Assembly: GCA_009268125.1 (NCBI GenBank)
Contig: WBOU01000016.1
Location: 91,045-155,044 of the forward strand
Direction of reading: 5' to 3'
Length of the DNA: 64,000 nucleotides
Source: Chloroflexia bacterium SDU3-3
GTDB taxonomy: Bacteria; Chloroflexota; Chloroflexia; Chloroflexales; Roseiflexaceae
The notes under the pieces are model-generated. The model had not been told where the DNA came from and made no database searches. It saw nothing but the letters and a program-made list of their open reading frames with translations. Below, piece after piece: positions 8,311 through 15,815 of the stretch (position 1 is the first letter of the stretch; every line of letters starts with the position of its first letter). A program made the translations under genes and the position numbers.

Positions 8311-9351
8311 CTATGCCGACGCCCGTTGGACCACCGTCACACCCATCACCTCCGCCTGCGGCTGCAGATCGTCATCGCCCTCGATCTGCTCCAGCAGCAG
8401 ATCGCCCGCCCGCTCGCCCAGGTCGGCCAGCGGAATATGTATAGTTGAAAGCGGCGGCACCACCTGCCGCGCCAGATCGATATCATCACACCCGAACAGC
8501 GCCACATCCTCGGGCACGCGCAGGCCGCGATGGCGGGTCTCCTCGATCACCCGCACGGCCAGATGGTCGTTGGCGGCAAAGATCGCCGTGGGCGGCAGCT
8601 CCATGTCGAGCAGCTGTCGAATGCTCGGCAGCGCCCGCCCGGCATCCCAGGTGTCGCCCACCACCAGCGCGGGGTCGAAGGCGATGCCGTGGTGATCGAG
8701 CGCGTCGCGGTAGCCCGCGATCCGGCTCTGGGCCGTGCCATAGCGCCGATCGCCCGCCAGGTGCGCGATCCGGCGGTGGCCCTGGGCGATCAGGTGACTG
8801 ACCGCCTCGTAGCTGCCGCGCCGGTCGTCGTAGCGGATGGAGCTGAGGCCGAAGCGCGGCGAGCCGGGCTGCTCGATGCACACGCAGGGCAGCTGGGTGG
8901 CGGCCACGCGCTCCAGCAGCGCATCGGTGGCTGGGGCCTCCTCGACCAGGCGCACCACCACGCCATCCAGCCGCCCGCTGCGCAGCAGGGCATCCACCGC
9001 GCCCAGATCCTCGCCCACCAGCATGGGGTAGACCAGCATGTAGTAGCCGTGCTCCTTCAGGCGCATGGTCAGGCCAGTGAGGATGGTAGCCGAGTAGGCG
9101 GCGGTAAACACGCTCGACGCGTAATAATCATTGACAATTAGGGCAACCGTGTTGGTGCGCTGGGCGCGCAGCCCGCGGGCGAAGGCGCTGGGGTGGTAGT
9201 CCAGCTCGTGGATGGCGCGCAGCACACGCTCACGCACCTCGGGGGAGGTGGGGCGTGGGCCATTGTTGATCACATAGGAGACCACCGCCGTGGAGACGCC
9301 AGCCAGCCGCGCCACATCCTGATGAGTCACCCGCTTCTTAGGTCGCACCAT
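8311..9351 (-). CDS. LacI-family transcriptional regulator
   Basis: A 346-aa regulator. The N-terminal helix-turn-helix reads VTHQDVARLAGVSTAVVSYVINNGPRPTS (residues 8-36), followed by the hinge helix SAFARGLR and a periplasmic-binding-protein-like sensor domain with the late FGCDDIDLARQVVPPLSTI block. It sits next to and in the same direction as the sugar operon it probably controls. A similar operator (9361-9376) ends about 10 nt before its own ATG, so autoregulation is likely. The inducer is probably the imported sugar or its product. Confidence 0.92.
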   Translation of the reverse strand: MVRPKKRVTHQDVARLAGVSTAVVSYVINNGPRPTSPEVRERVLRAIHELDYHPSAFARGLRAQRTNTVALIVNDYYASSVFTAAYSATILTGLTMRLKEHGYYMLVYPMLVGEDLGAVDALLRSGRLDGVVVRLVEEAPATDALLERVAATQLPCVCIEQPGSPRFGLSSIRYDDRRGSYEAVSHLIAQGHRRIAHLAGDRRYGTAQSRIAGYRDALDHHGIAFDPALVVGDTWDAGRALPSIRQLLDMELPPTAIFAANDHLAVRVIEETRHRGLRVPEDVALFGCDDIDLARQVVPPLSTIHIPLADLGERAGDLLLEQIEGDDDLQPQAEVMGVTVVQRASA

Positions 9352-9360
9352 GGTTCTCTA

Positions 9361-9376
9361 TTCTAATCGATTTGCG
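9361..9376. promoter_or_regulatory. Probable autoregulatory LacI operator O3
   Basis: TTCTAATCGATTTGCG keeps the left half and centre of O2 exactly and departs in the outer right half. It lies between positions -10 and -25 relative to the regulator's start codon, where binding would block its transcription. Confidence 0.65.
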
Positions 9377-9446
9377 TGCCAAAGCAACTATAGCACAGAG
9401 GCCACGATGCTGTCAATAGTTTTCCCCGCGCGGCGCGAAAAAGCGC

Positions 9447-9495
9447 TTGTGCAGAACCGCGCAGATCTGGTATACTCTGGCCCGAACAGACGTTT
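9447..9495 (+). promoter_or_regulatory. Promoter with LexA-like box ahead of the ParB-like gene
   Basis: TTGTGC (9447-9452) and TATACT (9471-9476) are separated by 18 bp. GAACAGACGTTT (9484-9495), preceded by C, fits the Gram-positive SOS box CGAAC-RNRY-GTTY and would overlap the transcription start. The LexA assignment is an inference from the consensus. Confidence 0.5.
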
Positions 9496-9554
9496 TGAAT
9501 TAAGTGTCGCCGCGCCCATTTTGGTGCGGCGCTCCTGTGCATTTGGAGCGATTG

Positions 9555-10625
9555 ATGAAACTTCTCTACCTCGACCCACGCACCATCGATGCCGACCCCT
9601 CGGGGGTCCGCGAGAGCCCCGGCGACATCGCCGGGCTGGCCGCCACCATCGCCGAGCAGGGGCTGCTGCAGCCGCTGGGCGTGGTGGAAAGCGGCGGCGG
9701 GCGCTACCGCGTGGTCTACGGCAACCGCCGCCGCGAGGCATCGCTGAAGCTGGGGCTGGAGAAAGTGCCCTGCATCGTGCTGGAAAACGACGACCCGCAC
9801 ACCCTGCTCCAGCAGCTGACCGAGAACCTGCAGCGCCAGGATCTGAACGATCTGGAGAAATCCAAGGCCTTCGCCCGCCTGCGCGAGCTGATCCAGGAGC
9901 GTGGCGAGCTGACCGGCGAGACCGAGCTGGATGATGCGGTGGGCGTGGCGGTGGGCCTCACAGGCCGCACCATCCGGCGCTACATGGGCCTGCTCGACCT
10001 GCCCGAGGAGATCCACGACATGCTGCGCACCGGCGAGCTAAGCGTGACCCAGGCCCAGCACCTGCGCCGCATCAGCAACCAGCGCACCCAGATCGAGCTG
10101 GCCAAGGCCGCCGTGGAAGAGGGCATGTCGGCAGCCGAGCTGAGCCGCCTCTCCAGCTACTTCGCCGCCAACCCCGGCATCTCGCTAGACACCGCGCTTG
10201 AGGCCCTGCAGCAGGGTGTCGAGGTGCGCGAGCAGCACGCGCCTGCGGTGGCCGCTGGCGGCGGGCCGCTGGCCAAGGTGGGCGCTGGCTCGTTCGCCAC
10301 CCGCGAGGAGAGCGACGACGACCTGTGGGACGATGACGAGCAGCCCAAGGACGACGGCGACGGCATCAACATCGAGTCGGTCACCATCGAGAACCAGCCC
10401 AAGAACAAGTCGCGCGTGTTCCGCATCCGCTCGCTCGACCAGATGGTGGATGAGACCGACCGCCTGGCCCGCGCCCATGTCGAGGGCGACCTGGAGAAGT
10501 GGGTGAAATCGGACGAGGGCGCATCCTTCAAGGTGCGTCTGCTGATCAAGCAGCTCAACTCGCTGCTGCGCGCGCTGCAGAACACCGCCAGCGAGCAGGG
10601 CTGGGCCACGGGGGATGAGGAGTAG
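9555..10625 (+). CDS. ParB/Spo0J-like partition protein
   Basis: A 356-aa protein. The N-terminal ParB nuclease-like domain holds GLAATIAEQGLLQPLGV and the CTP-binding GNRRREASLKLG block; TENLQRQDLNDLEKSKAF follows. A helix-turn-helix appears at about residues 135-190 (VAVGLTGRTIRRYMGLLDLPEEI, then LSVTQAQHLRRI). An acidic linker leads to a C-terminal domain ending in a leucine-rich helix. I chose the ATG at 9555, with GGAG upstream, because it begins at the family's usual N-terminus. No parA is adjacent and I found no copy of the classic parS palindrome, so it may be a solitary ParB-like regulator rather than the chromosome partition protein. tgt follows after 2 nt. Confidence 0.85.
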   Translation: MKLLYLDPRTIDADPSGVRESPGDIAGLAATIAEQGLLQPLGVVESGGGRYRVVYGNRRREASLKLGLEKVPCIVLENDDPHTLLQQLTENLQRQDLNDLEKSKAFARLRELIQERGELTGETELDDAVGVAVGLTGRTIRRYMGLLDLPEEIHDMLRTGELSVTQAQHLRRISNQRTQIELAKAAVEEGMSAAELSRLSSYFAANPGISLDTALEALQQGVEVREQHAPAVAAGGGPLAKVGAGSFATREESDDDLWDDDEQPKDDGDGINIESVTIENQPKNKSRVFRIRSLDQMVDETDRLARAHVEGDLEKWVKSDEGASFKVRLLIKQLNSLLRALQNTASEQGWATGDEE

Positions 10626-10627
10626 CA

Positions 10628-11860
10628 ATGCCGCTGAGCTTTGACATCCTGCACCGCGACCCCGAGAGCCGCGCCCGCGTGGGCCTGATCAGCACCGGCC
10701 ACGGCGTGGTCGAGACGCCGGTGTTCATGCCGGTGGGCACGCGCGGCTCGGTCAAATCGCTCACCCCCGAGGAGGTGAGCGACGCCGGGGCGCAGATCAT
10801 CCTGGGCAACACCTACCACCTCTACCTGCTGCCGGGGCACGAGCTGATCGCGCGGCAGGGCGGCCTGCACAAGTTTATGGGCTGGGATGGCCCCATCCTC
10901 ACCGACTCGGGCGGCTTCCAGGTGTTCTCGCTGGTCTACGGCGGCATCGCCGACGAGGTGAAGGGCCGCCGCCCGGCCCACCCCGAGGCCATGAAGAACA
11001 TGGTGAAGATCACCAGCGACGGCGTGATGTTCCGATCCTACCTGGATGGCTCGAAGCATCTGTTCACCCCCGAGCGCAGCATCGAGATCCAGAAGGGCAT
11101 CGGGGCCGACATCATCCTGTGCTTCGACGAGCTACCGCCGTTCCGCCAGGGCTACGACTACACCAAGAAGTCCATGGCCATGACCCACCGCTGGGCGCAG
11201 CGCTGCCTCGACTTCCACCAGCGCACGCGCGGCGGCGAGGGCCTGCCCTTCGCCCAGCCTAACCCCGACCAGTCGCTGTTTGGGATCGTGCACGGCGGTG
11301 TGTTCCCCGACCTGCGCAAGGAGAGCGCCGAGGTGGTGGGAACCATGGGCTTCGACGGCCTGTGCATCGGCGGCTCGCTGGGCGCGAACAAGGCCCAGAT
11401 CTACGAGGTGGTGGACATGACCATCCCGCACATGCCGGATGCGCTGCCCCGCCACCTGCTGGGCATCGGCGATGTGGATGACCTGATCGAGGGCGTGGCG
11501 CGCGGCATCGACATGTTCGACTGCGTCAGCCCCACGCGGCTGGGCCGGCATGGCACCGCGCTGGTGCGCGACCGCGCGCGGCGCTTCAAGCTGAACCTCT
11601 CCAACGCGGCCCTGCGCGAAGACCCCGGCCCGATCGACGCCGCGTGCGGCTGCTACACCTGCCAGAACTACAGCCGCTCCTACATCCACTACCTGTTCCG
11701 CGCCCAGGAGCTGCTGGCCATCCGCCTGGTGAGCCTGCACAATGTGGCCTTCCTCTGCAACCTGATGCGGCAGATCCGCGAGAGCATCCGCGCGGGCTGC
11801 TTCGGCGAGCTGCGCCGCGAGTGGCTGGGCGAGAGCGCCACGCCGATCGCGGGCCTCTAG
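10628..11860 (+). CDS. tgt: Queuine/preQ1 tRNA-ribosyltransferase (TGT)
   Basis: A 410-aa enzyme that swaps guanine 34 of GUN-anticodon tRNAs for preQ1 in queuosine synthesis. The family hallmarks are clear: VGTRGSVKSLTPEE, LTDSGGFQVFSL with the catalytic Asp, the second active-site region MFDCVSPTRLGRHG, and the zinc site Cys340, Cys342, Cys345 and His371 (CGCYTC...SLHN). The gene starts 2 nt after the parB-like stop with GAGGAG upstream, so the two are co-transcribed. A perfect terminator hairpin follows 30 nt after the stop. Confidence 0.96.
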   Translation: MPLSFDILHRDPESRARVGLISTGHGVVETPVFMPVGTRGSVKSLTPEEVSDAGAQIILGNTYHLYLLPGHELIARQGGLHKFMGWDGPILTDSGGFQVFSLVYGGIADEVKGRRPAHPEAMKNMVKITSDGVMFRSYLDGSKHLFTPERSIEIQKGIGADIILCFDELPPFRQGYDYTKKSMAMTHRWAQRCLDFHQRTRGGEGLPFAQPNPDQSLFGIVHGGVFPDLRKESAEVVGTMGFDGLCIGGSLGANKAQIYEVVDMTIPHMPDALPRHLLGIGDVDDLIEGVARGIDMFDCVSPTRLGRHGTALVRDRARRFKLNLSNAALREDPGPIDAACGCYTCQNYSRSYIHYLFRAQELLAIRLVSLHNVAFLCNLMRQIRESIRAGCFGELRREWLGESATPIAGL

Positions 11861-11890
11861 CGCGGCAGCGCCATACGACCGTTGGGCACA

Positions 11891-11920
11891 CAACACCCCC
11901 GCAGCGCTGCGGGGGTGTTG
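11891..11920 (+). terminator. Terminator hairpin after tgt
   Basis: A 30-nt perfect palindrome, CAACACCCCCGCAGC followed by its complement. There is no T-tract. Confidence 0.75.
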
Positions 11921-11996
11921 CCATACCCCATGCCTACCCTTACAGGGCGTTTGCCTGAATCAGATGCGCTATCCTGCAGGCATAGGCCAGCCGCTA

Positions 11997-12005
11997 TGCT
12001 ATAAT
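11997..12005 (+). promoter_or_regulatory. Extended -10 promoter of the ECF operon
   Basis: TGC-TATAAT is an extended -10 element. No convincing -35 is present at the expected distance. Transcription would start near 12012. The 60-nt leader shows no THI box or other riboswitch that I can recognise. Confidence 0.55.
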
Positions 12006-12072
12006 GGCCGACACCCATGTGTTATGGTGACACAGATTCTCGGGCGCACTCGCAGTCAGGAAAGGAGCCCTG

Positions 12073-12912
12073 ATGGAAACCACCCGACGCCTCAGGCTGA
12101 ACAGCACATCGCTTGTCCTCATCCCCCTCGCGATCGTGATCAACATCGCGATCGGCCAGCTCGCCGCAGGCACCCCGGTCTACCTCGACAGCATCGGCAC
12201 GGTGCTGGTGGGCGCGCTGATGGGGCCGCTGATGGGCGCGCTCACTGGCATGCTCAGCAACCTGATCTGGGGGGCGGCGACCAGCAGCGTCCCCACGGCC
12301 TCATTCTTCTATGTGGCAGGCACTATCGGCCTGATCGCCGGGTTCGCAGGCAAGCAGCGCCTGTTCCTGCGCGCATCGCCCCGCTGGTTCTCGGCGGTGG
12401 TCGGCGCGATCTTCCTGTTCGCGCTCACGCTCTTCGTGCTGATGTTCATCGGGCGCACCATCGACAGCGAAGGCAACTCGGTGCTGCCAACCATGCAAGA
12501 TCTGTTTGTCAGCAACTGGTTCATCTTCGTGCTGGCGCTGGCGGCTGGGGCGGTGGCGGGCTACGCCGTGCTGCAGCGTGGCGGCTACGCGGGCATGATC
12601 GGGCTGCTCACCGGCGTGCTCTGCGCGATCATCGCCGCGCCGACGGCGGCCTACTTCTTCAGCGGCGTGACCGGTGGCGGCACCGACATGCTGGTGGCGC
12701 TCTACCGGGCCAGCGGGGCCAATATCATGGGCTCGGTGCTGGCGCAGAGCACCACATCCGACCCCTTCGATAAGATGACCTCGTTTATGCTGGTCTGGCT
12801 GATTTTGCAGGCCTTGCCCCGGCGCATCCTGGCGCGCTTCCCCTATGGCCTGCCAGAAACAGCAGACGATCAGCACGTCCCGGCAGAACCGCTGGCCAGT
12901 CGTCTCTCATAG
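12073..12912 (+). CDS. ECF transporter S component (substrate-binding membrane subunit)
   Basis: A 279-aa membrane protein with about six hydrophobic segments. PVYLDSIGTVLVGALMGPLMGALTGMLSNLIW is typical of the substrate-capture subunits of energy-coupling-factor importers, as is the late LVWLILQALPRRIL. AAAGGAG lies 6 nt before the ATG. It heads an operon with an EcfT-like protein and a fused double ATPase, so it is a dedicated (group I) system. The substrate, probably a vitamin or a related small molecule, cannot be told: no pathway gene or riboswitch is adjacent. Confidence 0.8.
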   Translation: METTRRLRLNSTSLVLIPLAIVINIAIGQLAAGTPVYLDSIGTVLVGALMGPLMGALTGMLSNLIWGAATSSVPTASFFYVAGTIGLIAGFAGKQRLFLRASPRWFSAVVGAIFLFALTLFVLMFIGRTIDSEGNSVLPTMQDLFVSNWFIFVLALAAGAVAGYAVLQRGGYAGMIGLLTGVLCAIIAAPTAAYFFSGVTGGGTDMLVALYRASGANIMGSVLAQSTTSDPFDKMTSFMLVWLILQALPRRILARFPYGLPETADDQHVPAEPLASRLS

Positions 12913-12965
12913 ATCAGCATGCAGGCCAGCGACGAGGCTCGCCTGCACAAGCTCATGCTACGCCT

Positions 12966-13739
12966 ATGATGATCTACCGCCCGGGAACCAGTCTGCTGCA
13001 TCAGCTTCACCCCCTCACCAAGCTGGCCATTGTGGCCACGCTTGGCATGACGGTCTACCTCTTCCCCACCCTCTGGCTCGCGCCGCTGATCTTCGCGCTG
13101 CTGCTGCTCATAGCCCAGCGCATCCAGGCGGCGGGCGCGCTGCTGCGTGTGATCGCGGGCACGCTGCTGCCGCTGTTCTGCTCGCTGTTCCTCATCCAGG
13201 GGCTGCTCTTCCCGCCGATCGGCGCGCAGGCGATCGCCCAGCTTGGGCCAGTGCGGCTCACCGACGGCGGCCTGCTGCTGACCTTCACCACCGCCACGCG
13301 GCTGCTGATGCTCTGCGCGGGCCTGATGCTGCTGATGTTCACCACCCACCCCGCCGACCTCACCGCCGCGCTGGCTCAGATCGGCATGCCGCGCAGCATC
13401 GGCTATATCGTGCTGGTGAGCATCCAGATCATCCCCGACATGCTGGCCCGCGCCCAGGGCATCCTCGACGCCCAGCAGTCGCGCGGGCTGGATGTGCGCG
13501 GGCTGCGGCGGCTGTGGGCGCTGCCCGCCCTGGTCGGCCCGCTGATCGTGGGGGCCCTGGCCGATGTCGAGGAGCGCGCCATGGCCATCGAGTCGCGGGC
13601 CTTCCTGGCCGAGGGGCCAAAGACCGATCTGCGCCGCCCGCACGACTCGCCGCGCCAGCGCGGGGTGCGCTGGGGCGCGCTGACGCTGATCGGCATGATG
13701 GTGATCGCCCGCTGCGCGCTGCTGGTGGTGGGATCATGA
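12966..13739 (+). CDS. ECF transporter T component (EcfT/CbiQ family)
   Basis: A 257-aa membrane protein that couples ATP hydrolysis to the S subunit. It opens with HQLHPLTKLAIVATLG, the EcfT N-terminal signature, and has several helices. The coupling region carries two Ala-Arg-Gly-type motifs: QSRGLDVRG at about residues 169-177, and the later IESRAFL. Its TGA overlaps the ATG of the ATPase gene (ATGA), implying translational coupling. The Shine-Dalgarno is weak, so translation may depend on the upstream gene, 53 nt away. Confidence 0.87.
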   Translation: MMIYRPGTSLLHQLHPLTKLAIVATLGMTVYLFPTLWLAPLIFALLLLIAQRIQAAGALLRVIAGTLLPLFCSLFLIQGLLFPPIGAQAIAQLGPVRLTDGGLLLTFTTATRLLMLCAGLMLLMFTTHPADLTAALAQIGMPRSIGYIVLVSIQIIPDMLARAQGILDAQQSRGLDVRGLRRLWALPALVGPLIVGALADVEERAMAIESRAFLAEGPKTDLRRPHDSPRQRGVRWGALTLIGMMVIARCALLVVGS

Positions 13740-15388
13740 GCACGCTGTCGCTGCACAATATCAGCTTCACCTACCTAGCCGCGCGGCAGCCAGCCCTGCG
13801 CGATATCTCGCTGGCCATTGGCCAGGGCCAGATCTGCGGCGTGGTGGGCACGATCGGCGCGGGCAAATCGACCCTGGCCGCGCTGTGCGCCGGTTTCATG
13901 CCGCAGTTCTTCCAGGGCCGCATCTCCGGCAGCGCGCTGCTGGATGGCCGCGATCTGCTGGCCAGCAGCGTGGCCGAGCTGGTGCGCCACGTGGCGCTGG
14001 TGCGCCCCGACCCCTACAGCCAGATCTCGGGGGCGCGCTTCAGCGTGGCCGAGGAGGTGGCGTTCGGGCTGGAAAATCTGGGCGTTCCCGCCCCCGAGAT
14101 CTACCAGCGGGTCGAGCAGGCGCTGGACGCCATGGAGCTGTGCCACCTGCGCGACCGCTCGCCCTATGCGCTCTCGGGCGGGCAGCAGCAGCGGCTGGTG
14201 ATCGCCGCCGCGCTGGCGCTGCGCCCCGCCGTGCTGGTGCTGGATGAGCCGACCGCCCAGATCGACCCGCTGGGCCAGCACCGCCTGGCCGACCTACTGC
14301 GCGCGCTGGCCCGCAGCGGCACCGCCATCCTGGTGGCCGAGCACCGGCTGGAGTGGCTGGCCGAGCTGGCCGACCACGTGCTGGCGCTCGACGAGGGCCA
14401 GCCGATCGCCTACGGCCCGCCCGCCGAGGTGCTGGCCAGCCCGCTGCTGGTCGAGCGCGGCATCGGCTGGCCGCGCCCGACGGCGCTGGTGGCCCACATG
14501 CGCGCCCAGGGCGCGCTGCCCGCCCACACGCCCCTGCCCATCACCGAGCAGGGCGCGATCGAGGCGCTGCATGGGCTGGCGCTGCCGCCGCGCCTGCCAG
14601 CGCCGCCGCCCGCCCCAGCCGCGCCCATCGTCGCGCTCGACATGGTGCGCTACCGCTACCCCACGGGCGTGGAGGCGCTGCGCGGCGTGAGCCTGCGGAT
14701 CGCACCGGGCGAGCGCATGGCCCTGCTGGGGCCGAACGGCGCGGGCAAGAGCACCCTGGTGCGGCACCTGAACGGGATTATTCACCCCAGCGCAGGCCAG
14801 GTGCAGATCGGCGGCCAAGAAGCGCGCCGCCGCAGCGTGGCCCAGCTGGCCCGCACGGTCGGCGTGGTGTTCCAGGACACGCGCAACCAGCTGTTCGCCC
14901 ACACCGTGCGCGACGAGGTGGCCTTTGGGCCGAAGAACCTGCGCCACAGCCCAGCCCGCGTGGCCCAGCTGGTGGATGCCGCGCTGGATGCGCTGGGCCT
15001 GCGCGCTGTGGCCGCCGAGCACCCCTACGATCTGCCGCCCGCGATGCGTCGGCTGGTAGCCATCGCTTCGGTGCTGGCCATGGAGCCGCCGCTGCTGGTG
15101 CTCGATGAGCCGACCGCCGGGTTGGATGGCCCTTCCACCCAGCGCATCCGGGCGCTGTGCGAGCAGCGCATGCGTGCAGGCCAGAGCACCCTGGTGGTGT
15201 CACACGATTTGGACTTTTCATACGAGGCGCTCGACCGCGTCATCCTGCTTGATCAGGGTCAAATCGTGTTCGATCTGCGCTGGGAAGCGTTCGACGAGCA
15301 GCATATTCGTACGCTTCGTACAATTGCTGGACTGCCACTGGCGCTGCGCCTTGACCAGCCCACGGCGCATCGTGAGGCGGGAGCCTAG
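13736..15388 (+). CDS. Fused double ATPase of the ECF transporter (EcfA-EcfA')
   Basis: A 550-aa protein with two complete ABC ATPase domains in one chain, replacing the usual EcfA1/EcfA2 pair. Domain 1 (about residues 1-235) has Walker A GTIGAGKST, signature LSGGQQQ and Walker B VLVLDEPTAQ. Domain 2 (about 300-550) has Walker A GPNGAGKST, the Q-loop VVFQDTRNQLFA, Walker B LLVLDEPTAG and the switch histidine in VVSHD. In domain 2 the signature is degenerate, LPPAM instead of LSGGQ, so one of the two composite ATP sites is probably weak. I chose the ATG that overlaps the ecfT stop. Confidence 0.9.
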   Translation: MSTLSLHNISFTYLAARQPALRDISLAIGQGQICGVVGTIGAGKSTLAALCAGFMPQFFQGRISGSALLDGRDLLASSVAELVRHVALVRPDPYSQISGARFSVAEEVAFGLENLGVPAPEIYQRVEQALDAMELCHLRDRSPYALSGGQQQRLVIAAALALRPAVLVLDEPTAQIDPLGQHRLADLLRALARSGTAILVAEHRLEWLAELADHVLALDEGQPIAYGPPAEVLASPLLVERGIGWPRPTALVAHMRAQGALPAHTPLPITEQGAIEALHGLALPPRLPAPPPAPAAPIVALDMVRYRYPTGVEALRGVSLRIAPGERMALLGPNGAGKSTLVRHLNGIIHPSAGQVQIGGQEARRRSVAQLARTVGVVFQDTRNQLFAHTVRDEVAFGPKNLRHSPARVAQLVDAALDALGLRAVAAEHPYDLPPAMRRLVAIASVLAMEPPLLVLDEPTAGLDGPSTQRIRALCEQRMRAGQSTLVVSHDLDFSYEALDRVILLDQGQIVFDLRWEAFDEQHIRTLRTIAGLPLALRLDQPTAHREAGA

Positions 15389-15618
15389 CCGCAGCCCCAC
15401 CCTTTGGCAAAATCCTTTGCCTTCCTAATCACCAAAAGCGATATTTTTCACAAGCCCCTCAATCCGCATGCGCAGCCAGCGTAGGCATAGTGGAGCTGCG
15501 GTATACATGCCGACCAAACTACCTAGGTAATTGCCACCGCCTCAGCCCTCAAGATTAGGCAGTTCTGCCGTTGTTGCTTTCCACCAAAGAAGATAGACTG
15601 CCCTTCATCACCCCGTTA

Positions 15619-15635
15619 TAAGTTCAGTAAACTTA
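15619..15635. promoter_or_regulatory. Possible operator upstream of the second sugar operon
   Basis: TAAGTT and AACTTA flank a 5-nt spacer, CAGTA. It lies 180 bp upstream of the binding-protein start in the 427-bp gap 15389-15815, which otherwise holds no recognisable gene or RNA. No regulator gene is adjacent. Confidence 0.35.
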
Positions 15636-15815
15636 CAAATGCACCAACAACGATGTGTGCGTACCACAACCCATAACAGGCAGCCATCGCCGGGATGCCC
15701 TGGGTATGCGAAAGGAGAGCCAAGCGCGCCTCCCGGTCTAACCGTTCACATCATCTCCACACTCGTCCGAGGATTTGCCCTGCACGGCTGATTTGACGAA
15801 AGGAATCAGAAACCC

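Noticed and set aside
12005..12072. Riboswitch ahead of the ECF operon
   Set aside because: The leader is about 60 nt and shows no conserved core of the TPP, FMN, cobalamin or other classes I know.
12845..13735. Extension of the double-ATPase frame upstream of 13736
   Set aside because: It overlaps the EcfT gene completely and has no ABC similarity; the ATG overlapping the ecfT stop is the natural start.
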